64,000 nt of DNA from Thermohalobaculum sp039805905 (GTDB lineage: Bacteria > Pseudomonadota > Alphaproteobacteria > Rhodobacterales > Rhodobacteraceae), in the NCBI GenBank assembly GCA_039805905.1, contig JBDIVM010000004.1, positions 1 to 64,000 on the forward strand. Reading direction: 5' to 3'. The notes under the pieces are model-generated. The model was given only the letters and a program-made list of their open reading frames with translations, had not been told where the DNA came from and made no database searches. Both the position numbers and the translations under genes were made by a program. Below are positions 35,518-45,360 of this stretch, piece by piece. Within the stretch, counting starts at the first letter, position 1, and each line of letters opens with the position of its first letter.

Positions 35518-37113
35518 ATGCGACCGCACCGATTGCTCGCCGCCTGCACCGCACTCGCCGCGCTCTCGACCCCCGCGGCGGCGGATTTCACCCTGACCAT
35601 CCTGCACACCAACGACTTCCACAGCCGGATCGAGCCGATCAACCAGTATGACAGCGCCTGCGCCCCCGAGGACGCGGCCGAGAGCAAGTGCTTCGGTGGC
35701 TCGGCGCGGCTGGTCACCGCGATCCGGGACCGCCGGGCGGCAACCGAGAATCCGCTGCTGGTCGACGGCGGCGACCAGTTCCAGGGCTCGCTGTTCTACA
35801 GCTACTACAAGGGCAAGGCGGCGGCCGAGATGATGACGGCACTCGGCTACCAGGCGATGACGGTCGGCAACCACGAGTTCGACGACGGGCCCGAGGTGCT
35901 GCGCGGCTTCATGGATGCGGTCGGCTTCCCGGTGCTGATGTCGAACGCCGACGTCTCGAAGGAGCCGGCGCTGAACGGCGTGCTGATGCCCTCCACCGCG
36001 ATCGAGGTCGGCGGCCAGAGGATCGGGCTGATCGGCCTGACGCCCGAGGATACTCCCGAACTCGCCAGTCCGGGCCGGAACATCGCGTTCACCGACCCGG
36101 CCGAGGCGCTGACCCGCGAGGTGGCGAGGCTGACCGCCGATGGCATCGACAAGATCGTGGTGCTGAGCCATTCGGGCTACGAGGTCGACCAGCGCGTCGC
36201 CGCCCAGGTGAGCGGCGTCGACGTGATCGTCGGCGGACACTCGCACACGCTGCTCGCCAATGCGATCGAAGGCGCCGCCGGCCCCTATCCGACCTGGGTC
36301 ACGGCGCCGGATGGCAACCGGGTCGCGATCGTCCAGGCGGGCGCCTACGGCAAGTATCTGGGCGAGCTGAAGGTCACATTCGACGATGCCGGCACGGTCA
36401 AGGACGCCGCCGGCGAGCCGACGGTGATGGATGCCGCGGTCGCCGAGGATGCGGCGCTCAAGGCGCGGATCGCCGAGCTGGCGAAGCCCCTGGAGGAGAT
36501 CCGGAACGAGGTCATCGCCGAGGCGGATGCGCCGATCGACGGCAGCCGCGACAATTGCCGCACCAGGGAGTGCGAGATGGGCAACCTGGTCGCCGACGCC
36601 ATGCTCGACCGGGTCAAGGGCCAGGGCATCCAGATCGCCATCGCCAATGGCGGCGGCCTGCGCGCCTCGATCGATGGCGGGCCGGTGACCATGGGCGAGG
36701 TGCTGACGGTGCTGCCGTTCCAGAACACGCTGGCGACGTTCCAGCTGACCGGCGCGGACGTGATTGCCGCACTCGAGAACGGGGTCAGCCAGGTCGAGGA
36801 GGTGAAGGGCCGCTTCCCGCAGGTGGCGGGACTGAAATTTGCCTGGACCCGCGGCAAGCCGGCGAACGGGGGCCGGGTGCTCGAGGTGATGGTGCGCGAG
36901 GGCGATGCCTGGGTGCCGATCGACCCCGCGAAGCTCTACGGCGTGGTGGCGAACAACTACGTCCGGGGCGGCGGCGACGGCTACAGGGTTTTCGCCGAGA
37001 AGGCGCAGGATGCCTATGACTACGGACCGTCGCTTGAGGATGTCGTGGCCGAATTTCTGGCCAATGCCAGCCCCTACAAGCCGCATCTCGACGGCCGGAT
37101 CGAGGAGCGCTGA
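35518..37113 (+). CDS. Periplasmic 5'-nucleotidase/metallophosphoesterase (UshA family)
   Basis: This 531-residue enzyme has a signal peptide (about 1-22, ending TPAAA). The N-terminal calcineurin-like domain shows HTNDFHSR, DGGDQFQGS, GNHEFD and GGHSHT, which bind two metals. The C-terminal 5'-nucleotidase domain includes ANGGGLRASIDGG and NNYVRGGGDGY. It hydrolyses nucleotides or nucleotide-sugars outside the inner membrane. A GGAGGA site precedes the ATG. It is divergent from ftsH with 194 bp between starts. Confidence 0.93.
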   Translation: MRPHRLLAACTALAALSTPAAADFTLTILHTNDFHSRIEPINQYDSACAPEDAAESKCFGGSARLVTAIRDRRAATENPLLVDGGDQFQGSLFYSYYKGKAAAEMMTALGYQAMTVGNHEFDDGPEVLRGFMDAVGFPVLMSNADVSKEPALNGVLMPSTAIEVGGQRIGLIGLTPEDTPELASPGRNIAFTDPAEALTREVARLTADGIDKIVVLSHSGYEVDQRVAAQVSGVDVIVGGHSHTLLANAIEGAAGPYPTWVTAPDGNRVAIVQAGAYGKYLGELKVTFDDAGTVKDAAGEPTVMDAAVAEDAALKARIAELAKPLEEIRNEVIAEADAPIDGSRDNCRTRECEMGNLVADAMLDRVKGQGIQIAIANGGGLRASIDGGPVTMGEVLTVLPFQNTLATFQLTGADVIAALENGVSQVEEVKGRFPQVAGLKFAWTRGKPANGGRVLEVMVREGDAWVPIDPAKLYGVVANNYVRGGGDGYRVFAEKAQDAYDYGPSLEDVVAEFLANASPYKPHLDGRIEER

Positions 37114-37242
37114 CCGCAGGGCGGGCGGCCGGTGCGCGGGCCGCCGGAACACTCGCCCGCGGTTGACCTCGGGCGGGCACTCACCCAGGGAGTGCCGCGG
37201 ACGGCCCGGCGCCGGCCGGGGCGCATGCGACACGGGAGCAGG

Positions 37243-39096
37243 ATGCCACCCCCGGTTTTGCCTCGATGCCACCACCCTCGGGCGCGGTTCGTGACCGTGC
37301 TGATGGCCGTGGCGGTGCTTGCATCGGGATGCTCCGGCAAGCCGGTATCCGGCTCACCCGAGTTCGAGGCGCCTGCCACGACGGTGGTCTACGATGTCGT
37401 GCTCGAGGGATCACCCTCCGCGGGGGTTACCGCCCTCGCCGAGCAGTCGCTCGCGACCTTCAGGTTGCGGCAGGACGGCGCCCAGAGCCTCGCCTTCCTG
37501 CGCCGCCGGGCCGAGAGCGATCTGGATTTGATGCGCAGGATCCTGCGGTCCCACGGCTATTATTCCGCCACGGTCGAGGCCACGGTAACCCCGGCGGAGC
37601 CGGGAAAGGCGACCGTCACGATCACCGTGGTTCCGGGGCCGGGCTTCGTGCTGACGGCGCACCGGCTGCAGGTCACACATGAAGGCGCGGTCGCGCCGCC
37701 CCTGCTCGATGCGGCCGCGTTCGGCTCGCCCGTCGGCGGGCGCGGTGTCGCCGCCAGGATTGCGGCAGCCGAGACCGCTGCTGTCGCCCAGCTCCGTCGC
37801 ACGGGGTTCCCCTATGCCAAGTTCGTCGGCCGCACCGGCCTTGCCGACCCTGCGGCGGCGACGCTCGAGGTCGAGAGCCGGATCGAGGCCGGCCGCGCCT
37901 TCAACTTCGGCGAGATCCATTTCGTCGGAGCCGACGGTATCGACCCGGACTACCTGCTGACCTATGTGCCATGGCAGCCTGGCGCGACCTTCGATGCTGA
38001 TTTGCTGCGCGAGTATCAGCGACGGCTGACGCAGACCGATCTCTTTTCGGCGGCCTCGGTGGCCATGCCGGAGGAGATGCCGGTAAACGGTGCCGAGCCT
38101 GCGCCGCTTGCGGTGACCGGCCGTTTCGAGCCCCGACTGCCGCGCAGCGTCACTGCGGGCCTGCGCTGGGACACCGATCTCGGACCCAGCGCGCGGGTCG
38201 GGCTCGAGCACCGGAACCTCTTCGGCGCCAACGAGCGTGGCCTTGCCGGGGTCGAGGTCGGCCGGTTCGAGCAGCAGCTTGGCTTCGGCTTCCGCAAGCC
38301 CCAGTTCCTGCGGGACGGTCAGCAGCTGCTGGCGGACGTGACGCTCACCCGCGAGGAGCTCGATGCCTTCGACGCCGTGACGGGCAGCTTCTTCGGGGGC
38401 CTGACGCGCGAGCTCAGCGAGCAGCTCGATGTCGGAGCTGGCGGGCTCGTGGAGATCAGCCGGATTCAGGAGCAGAACGATACCTCGACCGCCTACCTGC
38501 TCGGCCTGCCGGTCTTTGCGGCCTATGACGGCTCGGACGATCTGCTGAATCCGACCAGGGGGTATCGGGCAAGACTTGAGGCGACGCCGTACGCGGGCGT
38601 GTTTGCGGGGGCGGACACCGAGTTCCTGGTCCTCGACGGCACCGGCTCGGGATACTGGCGGCTCGACGGCAAGGCGAAGTACGTGCTGGCGGCCCGCGGA
38701 CGGCTGGGTTCGATCCTCGCGCCGGATCTCGCGTCGGTGCCGCAGACCAAGCGACTCTATTCGGGTGGCGGCGGCTCGGTGCGCGGCTACGCGCTGGATG
38801 CCATCGGGCCGCATGACGGCGACAACCCGACCGGCGGACGCTCGGTCGTCGAGGCCGGGCTCGAGTTCAGGGCGCATCTCTTCGGTGACCTTGGCGGCGT
38901 GGTCTTCGCCGAAGCGGGATCGGTCTCGACCGAGACGTTCCCGGATTTCGAGGAGGATGTGCAGGCGGCCGCGGGTTTCGGCATCCGCTACTTCTCGCCG
39001 GTCGGGCCAGTCCGCGTCGATGTCGCCTTCCCGGTGAACCGCCGGCGAATCGACGATGCGTTCCAGCTCTATTTCTCGATCGGGCAGGCCTTCTGA
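37243..39096 (+). CDS. tamA: Outer-membrane assembly protein TamA (BamA/Omp85 family)
   Basis: This protein of about 617 residues has POTRA-like domains in the first half (for example LRSHGYYSATVEATV and the RAFNFGEIHFVGAD segment) and an Omp85 beta-barrel in the second. The barrel includes YSGGGGSVRGYALDAIGP, which holds the conserved RGY motif, and ends in Phe as outer-membrane proteins do. Near the N-terminus MAVAVLASGC looks like a lipobox, unusual for TamA. The start is uncertain: ATG 37243, ATG 37225 or GTG 37291 are possible. It works with TamB, whose ATG overlaps its stop by one base. Confidence 0.88.
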   Translation: MPPPVLPRCHHPRARFVTVLMAVAVLASGCSGKPVSGSPEFEAPATTVVYDVVLEGSPSAGVTALAEQSLATFRLRQDGAQSLAFLRRRAESDLDLMRRILRSHGYYSATVEATVTPAEPGKATVTITVVPGPGFVLTAHRLQVTHEGAVAPPLLDAAAFGSPVGGRGVAARIAAAETAAVAQLRRTGFPYAKFVGRTGLADPAAATLEVESRIEAGRAFNFGEIHFVGADGIDPDYLLTYVPWQPGATFDADLLREYQRRLTQTDLFSAASVAMPEEMPVNGAEPAPLAVTGRFEPRLPRSVTAGLRWDTDLGPSARVGLEHRNLFGANERGLAGVEVGRFEQQLGFGFRKPQFLRDGQQLLADVTLTREELDAFDAVTGSFFGGLTRELSEQLDVGAGGLVEISRIQEQNDTSTAYLLGLPVFAAYDGSDDLLNPTRGYRARLEATPYAGVFAGADTEFLVLDGTGSGYWRLDGKAKYVLAARGRLGSILAPDLASVPQTKRLYSGGGGSVRGYALDAIGPHDGDNPTGGRSVVEAGLEFRAHLFGDLGGVVFAEAGSVSTETFPDFEEDVQAAAGFGIRYFSPVGPVRVDVAFPVNRRRIDDAFQLYFSIGQAF

Positions 39097-42000
39097 TGCG
39101 TGCGCTCCGGTCAATCCTGCTGCTGGCGCTCCTGCTGTCGTCGGTGCCGGCGCCCGCCGCGATCAGGCTGCCCTCCATCAAGAACGGGCTGATCGAACTG
39201 GCGCTCAGCCAGATCAGCACGCCGGGATCCTTCGAGGTGACGGCGGAAACGATCACGGATTCGGGCGATGGTGCAACCAGCCTGCTCGATGTCCGGGTCT
39301 CGGACGGCGAGGGAGTCTGGCTGACCGTGGAGCGGCTGAGCTTCACATGGGAGCCACGGCGAATCCTCGCCGGAGAACTTTCGATCACGCGGCTCGAACT
39401 GATCGGCGTGGATGTCTCGCGCCCCCCGGCCGCGGGGTCGGAATTGCCGGAGCTGAAGCCGCAGCAGCCCTGGAGCAAGGGTCTGTTCGACTGGCCGCGC
39501 GCACCGATCTCGGTCTCGGTCGAGGGCGTCCGGCTCGAAAGGGTCTCCTTCGCCGATGGCGTGCTGCCACAACCGATCCGCTTCGACGCGCTGGGCCGTG
39601 CCCGCGACCGCGGCAGCCGGCAGGAGATCGAACTGTCGCTCGACCGCACGGACGGGATCGAGGGCAGGATCGCGCTCGCCATGCATCGCGACTTCGCCGC
39701 CAACACCATCCGCCTCTCGGTTGACGCCAGCGAGGCACCTGGCGGCATGGTTGCGGCGGCCGCCGGGCTGAAGTCCGATGCGCCAGCGCACCTCAGCTTG
39801 CTGGCGGACGGGCCGCCGGAGGACTGGAAGGTGACGCTCGACGCGGGCGTCGGCGAGGTCTTCGACGCGGCCGGGGCCGCCACGCTGTCCTATGCCGGCC
39901 GGCTCGCGGTCGCCGCCGATTTCGCGATCACCCCCGGGCCGGACATGGGCCCGGCCGCGCGCGCCGCCCTGGGCGAGCGGGCGACACTGACCGCGAATCT
40001 CATCGAGGGCGTGGATGGCCAGCTTTCGATCTCGGCGGCGGAGCTTGCCTCTCCCTCCCTGCAGATTGCCGCCTCCGGCGCCTATGCGCTCGGATCGGGA
40101 GAGAGCGATCTGGCGGTGAAGCTGGTCGCTCTGCCGCCTCTGGCCGCGCTGATCGAGGCCGGGACATTCGAGCGCCTGACCTTCGATGGCAGGCTGACCG
40201 GCGCGCGGGGGGCGCTCGCCGCCGACGGTTCGCTGGGATTGAGCCGGCTCGCGACTGCCCCGGTGGATGCGGCGCTGCTGACGTTCGACGGCAGGCTGGC
40301 CCAGACCGTGCGCGGGTTGAGCTTCGATCTCGCCGGCCGGGGCGAGGCGCTGCGGATCGACCGGATCGGGCCGGGCGCGATCGGCCCTGCCCGGCTGGCC
40401 TTCGCCGGCACGCTGGACGGCGACCTGCTGAGCGCGACCCGCGCGGCGCTGGAATCCCGGCTGCTCACGGTCGAGGCCTCGGGGGACTATGACCTGGCCG
40501 GCAAGACGGGGTCTGCAACCGTGCGGCTGGATGCCCCGGATATCGGGCCGGTTGCAGCGGCATATGGCGCCGCGGCCGCGGGCGCCGTCACCGCTGCCGC
40601 TGATCTGACGCTGGCCGGGGCGGAGCTCGAGGCGAAGCTCAGTGCCGACCTGAGGCGCTTTGCCATGGACCGGGTCGCGGCGGAGAGGATGGCCGTGGAA
40701 GGAACCGCCGCGCGGTCGGCGTCGACTCTGATAGTCGACCTCGCGGCCGAGGGCGCGGGTCTGGTCGTGGACCAGGTGCCCGCCGATCTCACCCGGGACG
40801 TCCGCCTGGCCTTGAAGGGCAGTCTGTCCGGCGAGACGCTGGCGCTCGAGACGCTGAAGCTCGATACCCCGCTGGTGGCTGCGCAAGCCGCCGGGACGGT
40901 GAATACCGGCAGTCTCGCGCTTGCGGTCGATTACCGGGCCGGAACCGCCGGGCTTGCCCGGGTCGCTGCTGCCTATGGTGTCGACGCTGGCGGAAGGCTG
41001 GAGGCCTCGGGCCGGGCAGAGGGTCCCCCGGAGGCATTGCGCCTGGCCGGCGAGGCCCGTCTTGACGATGCCGCCTTCGACGGCAGGGATTATGGTGTCG
41101 TGAGCCTCGACCACGATGTGACCCTTGGCACGGAGCCGGCAGGCGGGGTGTCGCTCGCGCTGCGCGGCAGCTGGCTTGGCGACGGCGAGGCCGAGACCCG
41201 TTTCCGGCTGCAGGGAGAGCGGCTGGTGCTGGAGGGACTGACCGCGGGGCTGCTCGGCGTCACCGTGGCAGGCGACGTGGCGGCGGATCTGGATGCATCC
41301 CTGGTCGAGGGGGCGGTCGACGTAGCGGCAGGAGACCTGCGCCAGATCGGGCAGTTCGCCGGGATGCCGGTGTCGGGCAGGCTGGCGGGCCGGGTCAGCC
41401 TCGACGCGCCGCACGGCCGGCAGGATGGCTCGGCCACACTGCACCTCAGCAAGGTTGTGGCCGGGGAGGCCGAGGTGGAAACCGCCGACTTGCATCTCGA
41501 TGCGGCGGATCTGGCGGGCTCGCCCCGGATCGGCGCACGGCTGAAGGCGCAGGGCGTCGCGCTCGCCGGGATCGCACTCGCCGAGCTCGAAGCGACCGCG
41601 AGCGGCCCGCTCGCGGCGATCGAGCTTTCGGCCGGAGCCAGCGGCGAACTTGGACGGAAGCCGTTCACGGCGGCGCTCGCCGGCACGGCGGATGCGGCCG
41701 GGGTTCCGCTGCGCCTGACGCTGGCAAGAGCAGAGGCGACGGCCGGCGCCGACAGTGCCCGTCTGCGCCGGCCGCTGGCGATCCGCATCGGCGGCGGCTC
41801 GGTCGAGGCCGCGGGGCTCGACCTCGCCTTGCCGGACGGGGCGTCTCTGGCCGGCGACATGGCCAGGCTCCCGGCCGGCTTCACGGGAGACTTGCAGCTG
41901 AGCGGCATCCAGCTTTCGATCCTCGACCGGTGGGAGATCGCCGAAGTGATGGGCGGAACGCTGGACGGGGAGGTCAGCTTCGACACGCGACGGGCGACTG

Positions 42001-43481
42001 CACGGGCGGATGCCAGTTTGAGGGTCCGTCATCTCGGATTCCAGAAGACGCAGATCGCCCTGGGAGGCCTCGATCTCGATGCGGACGCGGAATGGGACGG
42101 CCGGAGGCTCGCGACGGCGGCCGAGCTCAGGGGCGATTTCGGCGAACCGGCGCGTTTGCGGCTCGCTCTGCCGATCATCCCGGGCAATGGCGGCGTCCCG
42201 GCGCTGCAACGCCACGGACCGCTGGATGGCGCCGTCGACTGGTCGGGCGATATCGGGGATCTCTGGGCGCTGGTTCCGGCGATCGGGCATGTGCTCGACG
42301 GCCGCACCGAGATCGACCTGCGGGTCGCCGGGACCATGGACGCGCCACAGGTCGACGGGGGAATCCGGGTTGTCGACGGCCAGTATCAGAATGTGGATGT
42401 CGGAACGATCCTGACCGGGCTCGATATCTCAACCATGATCGACCGGAATGGCCCGATCCGGGTCGCACTGGACGCCGCGGACGGCGCCGAGGGAAAGGTC
42501 AGCGCCGACGCCGAGCTGCGCCTGCGCGGAACGCCGTCGGTCGACCTCAAGGCGACCGTGGAGCGCGCAACCCTCGTCCGCCGCGACGACCTGCGTGCGA
42601 AGGTCAGCGGTAGGCTGACACTCGTGGGGCCGTTCACCGACCTCGCGGCACAAGGCGATTTCGTCGTCGATCGGGCGGAGGTCAGGCTGGTGGGTGGGGC
42701 GCCCCCGGAACTTGTCGAGCTCGACGGCGTGCGGATCAAGGGTGCGCCGGAGGACGATGCAGACGCTCGCGACCGCCGTTCAGTCACTCTCGACATCCGG
42801 ATTTCCGCCCCCGGCAAGATCTTCGTCCGCGGGCGCGGCCTCGATTCCGAGTGGAAGATGGACCTGGCGGTCACGGGCGACGCGATCGAGCCGGTGGTCA
42901 AAGGCGAGATCGAGCGAATCCGTGGTGTGCTCGACCTGATCGGACGGCCGTTCGATCTGAAGCGGGGCAGGTTGATCTTCGACGGCGGGCGCAAAATCGA
43001 TCCGATCATCGACGTCTCGCTCGAAGCCGAGGCAAACGGCGTCCGCGGCGGCATGGTGGTCGAGGGCCGCGCCTCCGACCCTGATATCCGGTTCGCATCC
43101 GTGCCGGCGCTGCCCGAGGAGGAGGTGCTGCCGCGGCTGCTTTTCGATCGCTCGCGGCAGTCGCTCTCCGGCCCGGAGGCGATCCAGCTTGCGGCCGGCG
43201 TGGCCACGCTGATGAGCGGCAGGGCCGGCCCGCTCGACGCGCTGCGCGAGACGGTCGGGCTGGACGTGCTGCGTCTCGAGGGAACCGGCGCCGACGATGC
43301 CTCGGTCACCGTCGGCCGCAATGTCGCCGACCGCGTCTTCGTCGGCGCCAAGCAGGGGCTGGGCGAGAGAGGCACGACTTTGACCGTCGAGGTGGAGGTG
43401 ATCGAAGACGTCACCGCCGATACGGAGATCACTCCGGACGGATCGTCGAGCTTCGGCCTCACCTACCGCAGGGACTTCTGA
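39096..43481 (+). CDS. tamB: Translocation and assembly module protein TamB
   Basis: This 1461-residue protein has a signal-anchor at about 4-22, a very long repetitive beta-rich body typical of AsmA/TamB lipid-transport and assembly proteins, and a C-terminal DUF490 domain with the family marks RGVLDLIGRPFDLKRGRLIF, LPEEEVLPRLLF and SFGLTYRRDF at the end. TamB spans the periplasm and, with TamA, assembles outer-membrane proteins or carries lipids. The start overlaps the tamA stop as TGATG, so the two are co-translated. Its antisense strand also contains long open frames, which are GC-codon shadows. Confidence 0.94.
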   Translation: MRALRSILLLALLLSSVPAPAAIRLPSIKNGLIELALSQISTPGSFEVTAETITDSGDGATSLLDVRVSDGEGVWLTVERLSFTWEPRRILAGELSITRLELIGVDVSRPPAAGSELPELKPQQPWSKGLFDWPRAPISVSVEGVRLERVSFADGVLPQPIRFDALGRARDRGSRQEIELSLDRTDGIEGRIALAMHRDFAANTIRLSVDASEAPGGMVAAAAGLKSDAPAHLSLLADGPPEDWKVTLDAGVGEVFDAAGAATLSYAGRLAVAADFAITPGPDMGPAARAALGERATLTANLIEGVDGQLSISAAELASPSLQIAASGAYALGSGESDLAVKLVALPPLAALIEAGTFERLTFDGRLTGARGALAADGSLGLSRLATAPVDAALLTFDGRLAQTVRGLSFDLAGRGEALRIDRIGPGAIGPARLAFAGTLDGDLLSATRAALESRLLTVEASGDYDLAGKTGSATVRLDAPDIGPVAAAYGAAAAGAVTAAADLTLAGAELEAKLSADLRRFAMDRVAAERMAVEGTAARSASTLIVDLAAEGAGLVVDQVPADLTRDVRLALKGSLSGETLALETLKLDTPLVAAQAAGTVNTGSLALAVDYRAGTAGLARVAAAYGVDAGGRLEASGRAEGPPEALRLAGEARLDDAAFDGRDYGVVSLDHDVTLGTEPAGGVSLALRGSWLGDGEAETRFRLQGERLVLEGLTAGLLGVTVAGDVAADLDASLVEGAVDVAAGDLRQIGQFAGMPVSGRLAGRVSLDAPHGRQDGSATLHLSKVVAGEAEVETADLHLDAADLAGSPRIGARLKAQGVALAGIALAELEATASGPLAAIELSAGASGELGRKPFTAALAGTADAAGVPLRLTLARAEATAGADSARLRRPLAIRIGGGSVEAAGLDLALPDGASLAGDMARLPAGFTGDLQLSGIQLSILDRWEIAEVMGGTLDGEVSFDTRRATARADASLRVRHLGFQKTQIALGGLDLDADAEWDGRRLATAAELRGDFGEPARLRLALPIIPGNGGVPALQRHGPLDGAVDWSGDIGDLWALVPAIGHVLDGRTEIDLRVAGTMDAPQVDGGIRVVDGQYQNVDVGTILTGLDISTMIDRNGPIRVALDAADGAEGKVSADAELRLRGTPSVDLKATVERATLVRRDDLRAKVSGRLTLVGPFTDLAAQGDFVVDRAEVRLVGGAPPELVELDGVRIKGAPEDDADARDRRSVTLDIRISAPGKIFVRGRGLDSEWKMDLAVTGDAIEPVVKGEIERIRGVLDLIGRPFDLKRGRLIFDGGRKIDPIIDVSLEAEANGVRGGMVVEGRASDPDIRFASVPALPEEEVLPRLLFDRSRQSLSGPEAIQLAAGVATLMSGRAGPLDALRETVGLDVLRLEGTGADDASVTVGRNVADRVFVGAKQGLGERGTTLTVEVEVIEDVTADTEITPDGSSSFGLTYRRDF

Positions 43482-43980
43482 GCCGTCGCCGATGGTCCCC
43501 TCCGCGATGGGCGGCAGGACGACGGCGCGGACATGGAAGCAACGTCGCTCAAAACAAGAAGTGCCGGAGGTCTGTACCCGAGACCGCCGGCACTGCCCTT
43601 GCTCCAGTGCTGTGTGCCCAGTTTCCTTACGGAGTGACCATGTGACATGCCGGGCCGGCCACCCTGTCTGATCGGATCATCGCAATTTTGATTGCTGTTT
43701 GCAACCGACTGGTGAAACGGAAGCTTGAAAATCGTGACTCCGGAGACAGCCGCGGCCTTTCTTCACCGGGCTCTCGCGCCAGGGTGGTGCCGTGGGCGAC
43801 CCGGTCAGCCGGCGGCTGCGGTTGGCGTCCGGGTGCAATGCGAGACCATCGATACGGCCAAAGTCAATTGAATTCAGACCAATTCTAGTCCAAACATGAT
43901 CCCAATTTGACTCGCGCACTGTACCGAAGGGGTGTTAAGCTCCACCCTGCCGACACAAAATACTCTCTGGGAGGAAAGCG
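43482..43980. other. Intergenic region between tamB and the ABC operon
   Basis: About 500 bp without a supportable gene. It holds a hairpin at 43560-43594 and a relatively AT-rich zone (about 43840-43915) that contains CAATTG and GAATTC palindromes. TTGACT at 43908-43913 could be a -35 element for the ABC operon, but I see no good -10 at the right spacing. No riboswitch was recognised. Confidence 0.5.
43560..43594. terminator. Imperfect hairpin downstream of tamB
   Basis: AGTGCCGG pairs with CCGGCACT, and inside it GGTCT pairs with AGACC, giving a 13-bp stem with one mismatched pair and a 7-nt loop, 79 bp after the tamB stop. A-rich sequence precedes it (CAAAACAAGA) and CCCTTGCT follows. It is a probable terminator for tamAB, though the T-run is poor. 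Confidence 0.5.
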
Positions 43981-45285
43981 ATGTTGCGCAAGATTGGGCT
44001 CTCGACACTGTCGCGGCGCCGGTTTCTGAATGCCGCGGCGTCTGTCGCGGGAGCGGGTGCGCTCTCCGGCATATCGAGCCGCGTCATGGCCGCTGACAAG
44101 GTGATCAGGATCGGGTTCCTGGCGCCCTTGACGGGCGCGGTTGCGGCCTGGGGAAAGCCCGGCCTCGAAGGCTGCCAGATCTGGGCGGAGCGGGTGAATG
44201 CCGCGGGCGGCATCAGGCTTGCCGACGGGAACTACACGGTCGAGTTCATCGGCTATGACGAGGAGTACGACCCGGCCAAGGCGCGGACCGGCGCGACCAA
44301 GCTGATCCGTGAGGACGGGGTGAAGTTCATCATGATGCTGGGCGGCGATCCCTGGCCCGGCGTGCAGCCGGTGGCCGAGAATACCGGCATGCTTTTCTCG
44401 ACCCTGCTGCCCTCGGACCTGAGCCCTGACACCACGACCCTGCTTGCGCCGGCCGAGGTGCACCCGATCTACAATGTGACCGGAGTCGAATGGCTGGCCG
44501 AGAACAAGCCGGAACTGAAGACCGCTGTCATCTGCGCCCAGGACGACGCGCTGGGCCTGCCCTCGGTCGCGACCTACCTGGCGGCCTTCGAGGCGGCCGG
44601 GATCACTATGCAGGCCGAACCGCTGCTGTTCGACCCGGCGACGACCGATTTCGCCCCGGTGGTGACGAAGCTGATGTCGACCAACCCCGACATCATCAGC
44701 CTCGACACCTGCTATGCCGACTATGTGCACCCGATCTGCGAACAGCTGTTCCAGCAGGGCTACAAGGGCCAGATCATCTCCTGCACGGCGGACTTCTACC
44801 CGCAGATCATCGAGAAGACCTCGAAGGAGTTCATGGAAGGCTTCATCTTCCAGTTCCCGGACTTCGACGACCCTGCGCTGAACGCGGACTTCATCAACTT
44901 CCAGAACCCGAACGGGTTCTATGCCGAATACGTCAAGCGCTTCGGCGAGAACGAATGGGGCGCGGTGAGCTGGGAATACGCCTCGATCATGGACCTCTGG
45001 AAGGCCGCCGCGGAGAAGGCGGGATCGGCAGAGCCTGACGCCGTGCTCGCGGCGATGAAGCAGGGCGGCAAGGGCCTGCACATCTTCGGCGAGGCCGATT
45101 GGTGGGGCGCGGACCTCTTCGGGATCGACAACGCGCTGGTCGGCAATTGGCCGGTAGTGGTGATCGAGAACGGCAAGGCCACCATCAAGGGCTTCAAGTC
45201 GATCCCCGAATGGTATGCCAGGCACGGCGACCTCCTGAAGAAGCACATGGAGGCCTACGGCCAGATGTGGAACCAGCGAGGCTGA
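43981..45285 (+). CDS. ABC transporter substrate-binding protein, branched-chain amino acid type
   Basis: This protein of 434 residues has a Tat-like signal (SRRRFLNAAASVAGAGALSG) and a type I periplasmic binding fold beginning VIRIGFLAPLTGAVAAWGKPG. It binds the substrate and delivers it to the LivH/LivM permeases encoded immediately downstream. LivJ-family proteins also carry amides, urea, aromatic acids and other small polar compounds, so leucine is not assured. A GGGAGGAAA site precedes the ATG. It is the first gene of a five-gene operon (sbp-livH-livM-livG-livF). Confidence 0.9.
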   Translation: MLRKIGLSTLSRRRFLNAAASVAGAGALSGISSRVMAADKVIRIGFLAPLTGAVAAWGKPGLEGCQIWAERVNAAGGIRLADGNYTVEFIGYDEEYDPAKARTGATKLIREDGVKFIMMLGGDPWPGVQPVAENTGMLFSTLLPSDLSPDTTTLLAPAEVHPIYNVTGVEWLAENKPELKTAVICAQDDALGLPSVATYLAAFEAAGITMQAEPLLFDPATTDFAPVVTKLMSTNPDIISLDTCYADYVHPICEQLFQQGYKGQIISCTADFYPQIIEKTSKEFMEGFIFQFPDFDDPALNADFINFQNPNGFYAEYVKRFGENEWGAVSWEYASIMDLWKAAAEKAGSAEPDAVLAAMKQGGKGLHIFGEADWWGADLFGIDNALVGNWPVVVIENGKATIKGFKSIPEWYARHGDLLKKHMEAYGQMWNQRG

Positions 45286-45360
45286 GACTGCGCACCGCTC
45301 CGGTGGCGCGGACCCGCCTCCGCGCCGCACGCATCCCACCCCCGCTGACCTGGTAGCGCG

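Noticed and set aside
39111..42290. 1059-codon minus-strand open frame
   Set aside because: Antisense to tamB. Its length reflects the lack of AT-rich stop codons, not coding.
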